Made by a program: the position numbers and the translations under genes
Assembly (NCBI GenBank): GCA_937926065.1
Contig: CALANM010000166.1
Span: 1-25,098 of the forward strand
Direction of reading: 5' to 3'
DNA: 25,098 nt
DNA from: an uncultured Microbacterium sp.
GTDB taxonomy: Bacteria > Actinomycetota > Actinomycetes > Actinomycetales > Microbacteriaceae
Notes under the pieces: model-generated
What the model was told of the DNA's origin: nothing
Databases searched by the model: none
What the model saw: only the letters and a program-made list of their open reading frames with translations
Part shown: positions 7,470 to 15,727 of the stretch, in pieces
Position numbering within the stretch: the stretch's first letter is position 1
How the letters are laid out: each line of letters opens with the position of its first letter

Positions 7470-8540
7470 TCAGCCAAGGGCCGCCAGCGCGCGTGCAGCG
7501 ATATCTGCGACGAACTCCTGAGAGTCGCCGCCGTCGACGCTGACCACGTTGACACCATCGCCGGCGAACACGTAGAGGCGGTCACGGGGGGTGAAGATCA
7601 CGGCGTGCTCCGCTCCGGCCACCGCGACGTCTTCGACGTCGTCGTGGGCGAGGATCGCATCCCACTGCCAGTGGCCGCCGTGCGAGGACTGAAGAGTGAT
7701 GATGTGGTGCCTCCCGTCAGGAGAGAGCTCGCCGTCGCCGGTGATCCACTGGCACCGGATGCCCAGGCCGGCCTCTCTGAGCATGATGCTCTCGGGCTGT
7801 TCACTGCCTTCCCAGAAGCCCGTCCCGTAGTTCTCGCCGAGGACCTCGCCCATTCGCATGTCCTGGCCGAGTGACTCGCAGTCCGAGACCTGCCACCAGG
7901 AGGCGTTCCGGTCGACGGGCACCGCATCGATGCCGGCTGAGACCGTCGCCTCGGCCTGGTCGAGGGCTCGCGCCAGGAAGCCCCCGAAGGTGTCGCCCAT
8001 GGAATATCCCGCCCGGGCCATCAGCCAGACGTCGCCCACCGTGCGCGCCTGGCGGCAGAACGTCGCGTCATAGGACGACTCGCAGAGCGGTTCGGCATAA
8101 CGCGCCGTGAACTCAGCCGGCACCTGCTCGGCGGGCGCCACCGTGATCTCGAGCTCCTCGATCTCTCCCCAGGGAACGTCGTGTCCCACGAACCACTTGC
8201 ACGCCAGTCCTCCGGCGGTGGCGAGGGGCGTGAGCTCGATGTACTCCGCGCCGGTGCCCCACTGCGCGTGCTTCTCGTCTTCGGTCTCCCAGCCCTCCCC
8301 CAGTAGGTCGTCGAGCTGCGCGGCGGTGAGCATCCGCGAGCAGTCGCCGCCGAACGGCAGCGTCGGCGCGAGCACCGGCTCGGGCGTCGGCGCAGGCGTA
8401 GGCGCAGGGCTGGAGGTGGGGGTGGGCGTCGACGTGGGGCTGGCGGTCGGTGATGCAGCGGGCTGCGCCGTGGCGCAGCCCGCTGCGAGCAGGACGGCCG
8501 CAGCCACGGCGATGACGGGGCTGAGGCGAGAGCGGTTCAT
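7470..8540 (-). CDS. Putative secreted lipoprotein of unknown function
   Basis: About 356 residues with a lipoprotein signal: NRSRLSPVIAVAAAVLLAAGC, lipobox LAAGC, cleavage before Cys. A Pro/Thr/Ser-rich linker (roughly residues 25-58, repeats of TP, SP and AP) follows and would carry the globular part away from the membrane. The mature domain has several Cys residues (for example in GGDCSRML, LACKWF, PLCESSY, TFCRQ, SDCES, IRCQW) that could form disulfides. I recognise no enzymatic motif. Three in-frame starts exist (8555 GTG, 8549 ATG, 8540 ATG); I prefer 8540 because GAGG lies 9 bases upstream. It is divergent from the VOC gene, with repeated TTGCGTCAC elements between them. Confidence 0.75.
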   Translation of the reverse strand: MNRSRLSPVIAVAAAVLLAAGCATAQPAASPTASPTSTPTPTSSPAPTPAPTPEPVLAPTLPFGGDCSRMLTAAQLDDLLGEGWETEDEKHAQWGTGAEYIELTPLATAGGLACKWFVGHDVPWGEIEELEITVAPAEQVPAEFTARYAEPLCESSYDATFCRQARTVGDVWLMARAGYSMGDTFGGFLARALDQAEATVSAGIDAVPVDRNASWWQVSDCESLGQDMRMGEVLGENYGTGFWEGSEQPESIMLREAGLGIRCQWITGDGELSPDGRHHIITLQSSHGGHWQWDAILAHDDVEDVAVAGAEHAVIFTPRDRLYVFAGDGVNVVSVDGGDSQEFVADIAARALAALG

Positions 8541-8594
8541 GCCGTTCATCCTCACACCCGTGTCGGCTCCGCACGGCAGGATGTCAGGTCACAG

Positions 8595-8623
8595 TTGCGT
8601 CACACCGATCACGATTGCGTCAC
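8595..8623 (+). repeat. Two direct repeats TTGCGTCAC, 20 bp apart
   Basis: TTGCGTCAC occurs at 8595-8603 and 8615-8623, the same face of the helix two turns apart. An inverted copy of its core, GTGACGC, is at 8670-8676 just upstream of the VOC -10 hexamer. The 157-base gap between divergent genes suggests binding sites for an unknown regulator. Confidence 0.5.
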
Positions 8624-8680
8624 GCCCATGCGGGTGCAGGAATATGCGCTCGCGGGGCGAGCAGTGTCGGTGACGCGGAG

Positions 8681-8707
8681 TAGCCTCTTGCGATCACGAG
8701 ACGGAGG
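8681..8707 (+). promoter_or_regulatory. Promoter -10 and Shine-Dalgarno of the VOC gene
   Basis: TAGCCT (8681-8686) fits TANNNT and would start transcription near 8693, giving a leader of about 20 bases. GGAGG (8703-8707) is a good ribosome binding site 5 bases before the ATG. Unlike many neighbours, this gene has a conventional leader. Confidence 0.5.
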
Positions 8708-8712
8708 ACCTC

Positions 8713-9174
8713 ATGAGCCGACCGAACCCGACCAATGCCCCCGGAACGGGCGTCAAGCTCGGCAACATCACGTTCTACGCCGATGATCCCCAGCGGCTCG
8801 CCCGCTTCTGGTCGGACGTCTTCGGCTATCCGTATCGGGAGTTCGACCCAGACCTCGCGTCAGACCTGAAGGCGTCGGGACTGACGGATGCCGACCTGGC
8901 ATCGCGCGGGCTCGCGGAAGACCCGGCAGGCGTCGGTCCGCGCTTCTTCTTCCACCACGCCGACGGCCCGAAGCGGGGCCGCAACCGCCTGCACCTCGAC
9001 ATCACCGTGACAGACGGGGCGGACGACCCTGAGACGCGTCTCGATGAGGAGAAGGACCGACTGGTCGCCCTCGGGGCCACCGTCGTCCGCCTGATCGATC
9101 AGCAGTGGGGGCCGTGGCCGGAGCACTATTACCAGATGCGCGACCCCGAGGGGAACGAGTTCTGCCTCCAGTGA
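8713..9174 (+). CDS. VOC family (glyoxalase-like) protein
   Basis: A 153-residue protein of the vicinal oxygen chelate superfamily, which covers glyoxalase I, dioxygenases and antibiotic-binding proteins. It opens with VKLGNITFYADDPQRLARFWSDVFGYP, the standard first beta-alpha-beta unit. The second unit contains RNRLHLDITV and the C-terminus ends YYQMRDPEGNEFCLQ, supplying the usual His and Glu metal-ligand positions. The central insertion (LASDLKASGLTDADLASRGLA) is typical of the actinobacterial 'glyoxalase-like' subgroup. The substrate is unknown. The ATG has a strong upstream GGAGG. Confidence 0.88.
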   Translation: MSRPNPTNAPGTGVKLGNITFYADDPQRLARFWSDVFGYPYREFDPDLASDLKASGLTDADLASRGLAEDPAGVGPRFFFHHADGPKRGRNRLHLDITVTDGADDPETRLDEEKDRLVALGATVVRLIDQQWGPWPEHYYQMRDPEGNEFCLQ

Positions 9175-9201
9175 AAGGCTCCGGGCGTCTCGCGCGTCGC
9201 G

Positions 9202-9699
9202 TCAGTCCTTCCCGATGACGCGCGCGAGCGGGCCGACGCCCTCCCGGCGCTCGAACACCAGGTGCGTCTCGGTCGTGCGCACGGTCTCATGCACCGTGAT
9301 GTGCTGCAGCACGATGTCGCGGAGGGCCGCGGCATCCTCTACCGCCACGTGCACGAGGAAGTCGTCTTCACCGGCGACATGGAACACCTCGATGACGCCG
9401 GGAACCCGCACGAGCGCATCGAAGAGCTGGCTGACTCCCCCGCGCGTGTGCCTCCCGAGCCGTACGCGGATCACACCCTGCAGGGGCAGGCCGAGAGCAG
9501 CGGTGTCGAGCACGACGCGCACGCCCTCGATCACACCTCGCGAACGCAAGGACCGCAGGCGGTATGCGCACGTCGATTCCGGAATGCCCAGGGCGTCGGC
9601 GAGCGCCTTGTTCGAGCGAGCAGGCTGCTCGACATGCGCGGCCAGCAGCCTCAGGTCGAGATCGTCGAGCCCGCCGGGAACGGATTGCTGATCGGTCAA
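9202..9699 (-). CDS. Lrp/AsnC family transcriptional regulator
   Basis: A 165-residue feast/famine regulator: an N-terminal helix-turn-helix (about residues 10-60, with ARSNKALADALGIPESTCAYRLRSLRSRGVI) and a C-terminal ligand-sensing RAM domain (about 70-150, VIRVRLGRHTRGGVSQLFDAL and VFHVAGEDDFLVHVAVED). I chose the TTG at 9699 because GGAG lies 8 bases upstream and it gives a full-length family member; no ATG or GTG in that frame fits as well. It is divergent from a Cys/Met-type PLP lyase, the arrangement of regulators such as MdeR that control an adjacent lyase. The inverted repeat TTGCAG-GTT-CTGCAA between them is a likely operator. The effector is probably an amino acid (inference). Confidence 0.9.
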   Translation of the reverse strand: MTDQQSVPGGLDDLDLRLLAAHVEQPARSNKALADALGIPESTCAYRLRSLRSRGVIEGVRVVLDTAALGLPLQGVIRVRLGRHTRGGVSQLFDALVRVPGVIEVFHVAGEDDFLVHVAVEDAAALRDIVLQHITVHETVRTTETHLVFERREGVGPLARVIGKD

Positions 9700-9725
9700 G
9701 TCACCGGCTCCTTCATCGGCCTGCG

Positions 9726-9740
9726 TTGCAGGTTCTGCAA
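9726..9740. promoter_or_regulatory. Likely Lrp/AsnC operator
   Basis: TTGCAG-GTT-CTGCAA is a perfect 15-bp inverted repeat, 27 bases upstream of the Lrp-family start and about 70 upstream of the PLP lyase start. Lrp/AsnC proteins bind 13-15 bp dyads of this size. A weaker dyad-like GTCCGCAATGCTGAC lies at 9796-9810 next to the lyase start. Assignment to this regulator is inferred from position. Confidence 0.55.
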
Positions 9741-9801
9741 TGAGCATGCCCGTATCACGGCTCCTTCGGCAAGGTCGGTCGACATGATCGGCGGCGTCCG
9801 C

Positions 9802-9807
9802 AATGCT
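9802..9807 (+). promoter_or_regulatory. Possible leaderless -10 hexamer for the PLP lyase
   Basis: AATGCT lies 6 bases before the ATG at 9814. Only the spacing and the second and last bases fit TANNNT, so this is weak. It helps prefer 9814 over the in-frame ATG at 9784. Confidence 0.3.
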
Positions 9808-9813
9808 GACGAC

Positions 9814-11061
9814 ATGACCGCATCCGCCCGCACCCGAATCACCGGCCGCTTCGAGACGGTCGCCGTCCACGGCGGCCGAGAGGACTTCGAGTCGCTGGGA
9901 GTCCACGCGCCGCCCCTGGATCTGTCGTCGACGTACCCGCTGCCCGGTGTCGAGATCGGGGGCGACTCATACGAGGCGCTCGCGACCGGCGGTCAGCCGA
10001 TCGAGGGCGGAAGCCACGTCTACGCGCGGCTGTGGAACCCGACGGTCGCCCGCTTCGAAGATGCTCTCGCGCAGCTCGAGGGCGCCGAGGCCGCGGTCGC
10101 GTTCTCGTCGGGCATGGCGGCCGTCACTGCGGCGCTGATGGCGCATACGACGTCGAAGGGAAAGCCCCACGTGGTCGCGGTGCGCCCCCTCTACGGCGGC
10201 ACCGACCACCTGCTGGCCACCGGCATGCTGGGCACCGAAGTCACGTACTGCGAGGTCGAGGAGATCGGCGGGAGCGTGCGCCCAGACACGGGCCTCGTCA
10301 TCGTCGAGACGCCCGCCAACCCCACGCTGGAGCTCGTCGACATCTCGCGAGTCGTCGCGCAGGCCGGAGACGTGCCCGTGCTCGTCGACAACACCTTCGC
10401 CACACCCGTGCTGCAGAACCCCCTCGCCCATGGCGCGGCGATGTCGCTGCACAGCGCAACCAAGTACCTGGGCGGACACGGGGACGTGATCGGCGGAGTG
10501 ATCGCGTGCAGCGAGCAGACTGCCGAGGCGCTGCGTCCGGTCCGCGCGCTCACGGGTGCGATCCTGCACCCTCTCGCCGCCTACCTGCTCCACCGCGGTC
10601 TCCCGACGCTTCCCTTGCGGGTGCGCGCGCAGCAGGACGCCGCGGCACGCATCGCACAGTGGCTCGCCGACCACCCCGCCGTCAGCGAGGTCTTCTACCC
10701 GGGGCTCACGGGCGACCCGCTGGTCGGCACGCAGATGCGGGGCGGCGGCGCCATGATCGCCATCCGGCTGCGCGGCGGCTACGACGCAGCCGCCCGGGCA
10801 GCCAGCGCGACCACGCTGTTCTGCCACGCGGTCTCGCTCGGGGGCGTCGACTCGCTCATCCAGCACCCCGCGGCGCTGACGCACCGGCCGGTGGCGCCCG
10901 AGGCGCGACCCGGTGCCGACATCCTGCGTCTGTCGGTGGGGCTCGAGCACGTGGACGACCTCATCGCCGACCTTGCCGGGGCCCTGGCATCCATCCCGGA
11001 GCGCACCACCGCGGCCGCGGCATCCGTCACGACGGAACGGCAGCCCGCAGCCGCGCGGTGA
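9814..11061 (+). CDS. Cys/Met-metabolism PLP-dependent enzyme (trans-sulfuration family)
   Basis: A 415-residue fold-type I PLP enzyme of the cystathionine gamma-synthase/gamma-lyase/methionine gamma-lyase family. The PLP-binding lysine is Lys217 in HSATKYLGGHGD. Tyr70 and Arg72 in YARLWNPT are the phosphate-contacting pair from the neighbouring subunit, and VDNTFATP is the usual region before it. The position of the methionine gamma-lyase cysteine (YGCT) is Gly129 in LYGGT, as in cystathionine gamma-lyases and synthases, so a methionine gamma-lyase call is not supported by that residue. The divergent Lrp-type regulator suggests control by an amino acid. It converges on ispG with a 3-base gap. 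The start could also be the ATG at 9784. Exact reaction unresolved. Confidence 0.85.
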   Translation: MTASARTRITGRFETVAVHGGREDFESLGVHAPPLDLSSTYPLPGVEIGGDSYEALATGGQPIEGGSHVYARLWNPTVARFEDALAQLEGAEAAVAFSSGMAAVTAALMAHTTSKGKPHVVAVRPLYGGTDHLLATGMLGTEVTYCEVEEIGGSVRPDTGLVIVETPANPTLELVDISRVVAQAGDVPVLVDNTFATPVLQNPLAHGAAMSLHSATKYLGGHGDVIGGVIACSEQTAEALRPVRALTGAILHPLAAYLLHRGLPTLPLRVRAQQDAAARIAQWLADHPAVSEVFYPGLTGDPLVGTQMRGGGAMIAIRLRGGYDAAARAASATTLFCHAVSLGGVDSLIQHPAALTHRPVAPEARPGADILRLSVGLEHVDDLIADLAGALASIPERTTAAAASVTTERQPAAAR

Positions 11062-11064
11062 CGC

Positions 11065-12216
<1,152 letters not shown>

Positions 12217-12223
12217 GATCCCC

Positions 12224-12229
12224 AGCCTA
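12224..12229 (-). promoter_or_regulatory. Leaderless -10 hexamer for ispG
   Basis: TAGGCT on the minus strand lies 7 bases before the ispG GTG at 12216. No Shine-Dalgarno at a normal distance is visible. Confidence 0.5.
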
Positions 12230-12292
12230 CGCCGCGCCCGCCGTGTGAAGGCTGGGACACCGGCACCGCGCGGTGAAGCGACGGCGTTCTGA

Positions 12293-12298
12293 TAATCT
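12293..12298 (+). promoter_or_regulatory. -10 hexamer of the trp leader
   Basis: TAATCT fits TANNNT and sits exactly 6 bases before the leader-peptide ATG (12305), so the leader would be translated from the very 5' end of the mRNA. No good -35 element is visible. Confidence 0.55.
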
Positions 12299-12304
12299 GA
12301 CCGC

Positions 12305-12340
12305 ATGTTCGCGAACACCTCCTGGTGGCTCAACCGCTGA
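12305..12340 (+). CDS. trpL: trp leader peptide with tandem Trp codons
   Basis: An 11-codon open frame, M-F-A-N-T-S-W-W-L-N-R, ending in TGA at 12338-12340. Two adjacent TGG codons (12323-12328) in such a short peptide, directly upstream of a tryptophan-branch gene and a hairpin terminator, are the hallmark of trp attenuation. Actinobacterial trp leaders, including one before a fused trpE(G) in Streptomyces, likewise carry consecutive Trp codons. A ribosome stalled at these codons would cover the ACCGC at 12333-12337 and free the downstream GGCGGT (12341-12346). Confidence 0.85.
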   Translation: MFANTSWWLNR

Positions 12341-12395
12341 GGCGGTGTGCTCGCGACCCTGATCACAGACCGCCCATCGAGGCGGTCTTTTCTTT
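12333..12395 (+). promoter_or_regulatory. trp attenuator: alternative hairpins and terminator
   Basis: Four segments are visible. Segment 1 ACCGC (12333-12337) pairs with GCGGT in segment 2 (12342-12346). Segment 2 GGCGGT (12341-12346) can instead pair with ACCGCC in segment 3 (12369-12374), an antiterminator. Segment 3, AGACCGCC (12367-12374), otherwise pairs with segment 4, GGCGGTCT (12381-12388), as an 8-bp stem with a CATCGA loop followed by a T-rich tract (12388-12395). Tryptophan shortage should favour 2:3 and read-through; abundance should favour 1:2 and 3:4 and termination. The pairings are directly seen; the mechanism is inferred from the classical model. Confidence 0.85.
12367..12395 (+). 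terminator. Intrinsic terminator of the trp attenuator
   Basis: A perfect 8-bp GC-rich stem with a 6-base loop followed by TTTTCTTT. It lies between the leader peptide and the TrpE-TrpG fusion gene and is the only hairpin in the window with a clear U tract. Confidence 0.85.
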
Positions 12396-12429
12396 CCCGC
12401 GACCGCCCGACTGCATGAAAGGCCCGGCG

Positions 12430-14352
12430 ATGAACGCGAGCCAGACGAACCCGACGGATGAGCTGCGCACGGCCGTGGAGGCCGGACGTCCCTTCGCCCT
12501 GATCGCGCGCGACCCGCACACCGTCGAGGTGCTCACGGGCGAGATCGTCGACGTGCCGCTGCTCGCCGACATCCCCCTGCACGACGCCGACGGCGCGCCG
12601 CGGGAGGTCCTCGCTCTCGTGCCGTTCCGTCAGGTGGTCGAGCGTGGCTTCGAGTGCCACGACGACCGCGCTCCGCTGCGCTGCCTCCTCGTCGACGCCC
12701 ACACCTCCGCGTCCCGCGAGGACATCGTCCAGGTGCTGCCGCAGGCCCCCGTGCCGCTGGGCGAGCCGGGCTTCGACATCACGGATGCCGAGTACGCCGA
12801 CATCGTGCGTCGCGTCATCGCCGACGAGATCGGGCACGGCGAGGGCGCCAACTTCGTCATCCGCCGCGACTTCACCGCGACCGTCGACGCCGACCCTGTG
12901 GTGGCCGGCGCCACCTGGTTCCGCGCGCTGCTCGAGCACGAGCGCGGCGCCTACTGGACCTTCCTCATCGTCACGCCCGGCCACGTCGCGGTGGGTGCGA
13001 GCCCCGAGGCTCACGTCAGCGCGCACGGCGGCGTCGTGACCATGAACCCGATCTCGGGCACCTTCCGCCACCCGCTGGGCGGCGCGACCGTTGAGACCCT
13101 CAGCGAGTTCCTCTCGTCGACGAAGGAGACCGAGGAGCTGTTCATGGTCGTCGACGAAGAGCTCAAGATGATGTCGGCCGTCTGCAGCGACGGCGGCCGC
13201 ATCACGGGTCCGCATCTGAAGGAGATGTCACGGCTGACCCATACGGAGTACATGCTCCGCGGCCGCAGCTCGATGGACCCTCGTGACATCCTCCGCGAGA
13301 CGATGTTCGCTCCCACGGTCACCGGTTCCCCCATGCAGAACGCGTGCACCGTCATCACGCGGCACGAGCGTTCGCCACGCGGCTACTATTCCGGCGTCGC
13401 CGCGCTGTTCACGCCGACCGCGAGCGGCGGCCACGACCTCGATGCGCCGATCCTCATCCGCACCGCGTACCTGGTCGACGGCACCCTGCGCGTTCCCGTC
13501 GGCGCCACGCTCGTGCGGCACTCCGACCCTGACGGCGAGGTCAGCGAGACCCACGGCAAGGCCGCCGGCGTGCTGGGCGCGCTCGGAGCGGTCGAGCGTG
13601 ACCGCGTGGCCGAGCTGCGCACCGCCGACGACGAGGACGCCCCCGCGGCCGAGCCCCGCCGCCTCGCCGATGACCCGTCGATCGCGGCGCTGCTGGCCGC
13701 TCGCAATGAGCGGCTCGCGGCGTTCTGGCTCAACCCGCAGGACGGCGCTGACCACCACGGGCCCTTCGCCGGCCGCAGCGCGATCGTCGTGGATGCCGAA
13801 GACCGCTTCACGACGATGCTGGCGCACCAGCTGCGCCATCTCGGCTTCGAGGTGGCGATCACTCCGTGGACCGACGCCGATCCCGCCGCGATCGACGTGG
13901 CCGACATCGTCGTTTCCGGCCCGGGCCCCGGTGACCCGCGCGATCCGGACAGCCCGCGGCTGGCGCGCATGCGCGACGTCGTCGCTGCCCGGCTGGCATC
14001 CCGCCGACCGCTGCTCGCCGTGTGCCTGAGCCACCAGGTGCTCGCACACCGCCTCGGCATCGACCTCGTGCCGCTCGACGCGCCGCACCAGGGCCTGCAG
14101 AAGTCGGTCGACGTGTTCGGGCGGCAGGCGTCGATCGGCTTCTACAACACGTTCACGGCGCGCGTCCCTGCGGGCACGACTCGCATCGGCGACACCCAGG
14201 TCGCCGCCGACCCGGCGACAGGCGATGTCTACGCACTGCGCGGACCGGGCTACGCCTCGGTGCAGGGCCACCTCGAGTCGATCCTGTCGCGCGACGGTCT
14301 CGAGACGCTCGAGCGCCTGGTCTCGCACGCGCTGACGACCGCCGAGGGCTGA
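12430..14352 (+). CDS. Anthranilate synthase family TrpE-TrpG fusion (PhzE-like)
   Basis: A 640-residue fusion of a chorismate-utilising domain (about 1-430) and a glutamine amidotransferase domain (about 450-640). The first domain has MNPISGTFRHP (Asn206), ERSPRGYYSG and the ETHGKAAG segment. The second has the catalytic triad Cys532 (VCLSHQ), His614 and Glu616 (GHLES). It makes anthranilate or, as PhzE does, aminodeoxyisochorismate from chorismate and glutamine. NPISGT and VCLSHQ are PhzE-like, but the trp attenuator upstream argues for tryptophan supply, as for fused TrpE(G) in Streptomyces and rhizobia. I see no clear N-terminal LLES feedback motif. The ATG at 12430 has AAAGG 7 bases upstream, better than the in-frame ATG at 12415. 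No other trp or phz gene is in the window. Confidence 0.88.
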   Translation: MNASQTNPTDELRTAVEAGRPFALIARDPHTVEVLTGEIVDVPLLADIPLHDADGAPREVLALVPFRQVVERGFECHDDRAPLRCLLVDAHTSASREDIVQVLPQAPVPLGEPGFDITDAEYADIVRRVIADEIGHGEGANFVIRRDFTATVDADPVVAGATWFRALLEHERGAYWTFLIVTPGHVAVGASPEAHVSAHGGVVTMNPISGTFRHPLGGATVETLSEFLSSTKETEELFMVVDEELKMMSAVCSDGGRITGPHLKEMSRLTHTEYMLRGRSSMDPRDILRETMFAPTVTGSPMQNACTVITRHERSPRGYYSGVAALFTPTASGGHDLDAPILIRTAYLVDGTLRVPVGATLVRHSDPDGEVSETHGKAAGVLGALGAVERDRVAELRTADDEDAPAAEPRRLADDPSIAALLAARNERLAAFWLNPQDGADHHGPFAGRSAIVVDAEDRFTTMLAHQLRHLGFEVAITPWTDADPAAIDVADIVVSGPGPGDPRDPDSPRLARMRDVVAARLASRRPLLAVCLSHQVLAHRLGIDLVPLDAPHQGLQKSVDVFGRQASIGFYNTFTARVPAGTTRIGDTQVAADPATGDVYALRGPGYASVQGHLESILSRDGLETLERLVSHALTTAEG

Positions 14353-14370
14353 GCCTCCCGCACGGCCCGA

Positions 14371-15663
14371 TCAGCCGAACAGCTGCACGGGGTTGACGAT
14401 GTCGGCGAGGATCAGCACGCCGCCCATCACGATGAGCGCGATCACGACGACGAAGGTGACGGGCACGAGCTTCGTCGCGTCCACGGGCTTCGGCGGCGGG
14501 CGACGGAACAGCTTCGCCCACGCGCGCTTGATGCCGTCCCACAGGGCTACGACGACGTGACCGCCGTCGAGAGGCAGCAGCGGGATGAGGTTGAAGACGA
14601 ACAGCGCGAGATTGAGGCCTGCGAGCAGCTCGAGGATCGCGGCAGCGCGATTGAGCACGGGCGCATCGACGGCGGCGACCTCACCCGCGAGGCGCCCCGC
14701 GCCGACGATCGACAGCGGACCGTTGGGGTCTCGCTCGACGCCCGTGACCATGTCGACAGCCGTCTCATACACCCGCGCGGGCAGCTGCCACATGATCGCG
14801 GCGATCTGCCCCGTGCGGTCGAACGCCGACTGGGCCCCTGACCAGAGCGGCTCGCGGACGTAGTCGACGGCGGCCGTCATGCCGACGAAGCCGACCTCGG
14901 CGACCGTCACGTCGCCGTCCGCATCGAGGACCTCTCGCTCGGCGAGCATCGGGGTCACCTCCAGGGCGACCTCCCGGCCATCGCGCTCCACGACGATCGG
15001 CAGGGCCTGGTCGGGCGACGCCTGGATGATCATCGACGCCTCGGCGAAGGTCGACACCGGCATCCCGTTCACCGACACGAGCACGTCACCGGGACGGATC
15101 CCGCCCGCGGCCGCGGGGGATGCGGGATCGGCATCCGAGCACTCGGTCTGCGTCGCATCAGACGGCAGCACGCACTCGCTCACCGCGGCGACCGTCGTCG
15201 TGGCGGTCTGGACGCCGATGCCCGACATGACGATCGTGAGGATGACGATCGCCAGCAGGAGGTTCATGGCAGGACCGCCGAGCATGACGACGATCCGCTT
15301 CCATACCGGCAGCTGGTAGAAGGCGCGACCCTCGTCGTCGGCGGCGATCGTCTCGTCGTTGGCGGCGCGGGCGTCCTGCACCATGGTGGCGAAGAAGCCG
15401 CCGGCGGCGCGGCCCTCGGCCCGCGACGGCGGATACATGCCGGCCATCGAGATGAACCCGCCGAGGGGCAGCGCCTTGAAGCCGTACTCGGTCTCGCCGA
15501 TCCGCCGGGACCACAGCGTCGGCCCGAACCCGATCATGTACTGGCCCACGCGCACCCCGAAGCGCTTGGCGGGGGCGAGGTGGCCGAGCTCGTGCAGTGC
15601 GATCGAGACGGCGAGCCCGACGACCAGCAGAACGACGCCGATGACGAAAGCGAGGACGGTCAC
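14371..15663 (-). CDS. Site-2 protease, M50 family RIP metalloprotease (Rip1/RseP-like)
   Basis: A 430-residue intramembrane zinc protease. The HELGH zinc motif is at residues 24-28 in the first transmembrane segment, a PDZ domain occupies about 180-290 (GGIRPGDVLVSVNGMPV), and the third zinc ligand is in NLIPLLPLDGGH near the C-terminal membrane segments. Family members cut membrane-bound anti-sigma factors and other single-span proteins in regulated proteolysis. Actinobacterial homologues (Rip1) usually sit between dxr and ispG, and here the three genes keep strand and order but not adjacency. The GTG at 15663 gives a normal-length N-terminus; TAGCCT lies 8 bases before it and no Shine-Dalgarno is visible. 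Its substrate is not in the window. Confidence 0.94.
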   Translation of the reverse strand: MTVLAFVIGVVLLVVGLAVSIALHELGHLAPAKRFGVRVGQYMIGFGPTLWSRRIGETEYGFKALPLGGFISMAGMYPPSRAEGRAAGGFFATMVQDARAANDETIAADDEGRAFYQLPVWKRIVVMLGGPAMNLLLAIVILTIVMSGIGVQTATTTVAAVSECVLPSDATQTECSDADPASPAAAGGIRPGDVLVSVNGMPVSTFAEASMIIQASPDQALPIVVERDGREVALEVTPMLAEREVLDADGDVTVAEVGFVGMTAAVDYVREPLWSGAQSAFDRTGQIAAIMWQLPARVYETAVDMVTGVERDPNGPLSIVGAGRLAGEVAAVDAPVLNRAAAILELLAGLNLALFVFNLIPLLPLDGGHVVVALWDGIKRAWAKLFRRPPPKPVDATKLVPVTFVVVIALIVMGGVLILADIVNPVQLFG

Positions 15664-15671
15664 GAGAGCCC

Positions 15672-15677
15672 AGGCTA
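15672..15677 (-). promoter_or_regulatory. -10 hexamer for the M50 protease
   Basis: TAGCCT on the minus strand precedes the GTG at 15663 by 8 bases. It is only 38 bases from the divergent hexamer at 15716-15721, so the two core promoters are close together. Confidence 0.4.
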
Positions 15678-15715
15678 CGCGTGCCGCCTTTGAATCAGCC
15701 CACACATCGCCGGGA

Positions 15716-15721
15716 TAGGCT
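15716..15721 (+). promoter_or_regulatory. Leaderless -10 hexamer for the membrane-protein gene
   Basis: TAGGCT, identical to the hexamers of dxr, ispG and the asparaginase gene, lies 6 bases before the GTG at 15728. Confidence 0.5.
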
Positions 15722-15727
15722 CGACGT

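Noticed and set aside
8380..8450. Low-complexity repeats that could suggest a minisatellite
   Set aside because: They encode the Pro/Thr/Ser linker of the lipoprotein; the periodicity is explained by the protein.
9262..9783. Upstream extension of the PLP-lyase frame
   Set aside because: It is antisense to the Lrp-type regulator and has no lyase similarity.
12325..12429. Longer N-terminus for the TrpE-TrpG fusion
   Set aside because: It would be read through the leader stop and terminator hairpin; the ATG at 12430 has a proper ribosome binding site.
12217..13215. Upstream extension of the ispG frame
   Set aside because: Antisense to the trp leader and fusion gene; IspG similarity starts at 12216.
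13228..14328. 366-codon minus-strand frame within the fusion gene
   Set aside because: Antisense shadow with no family features.
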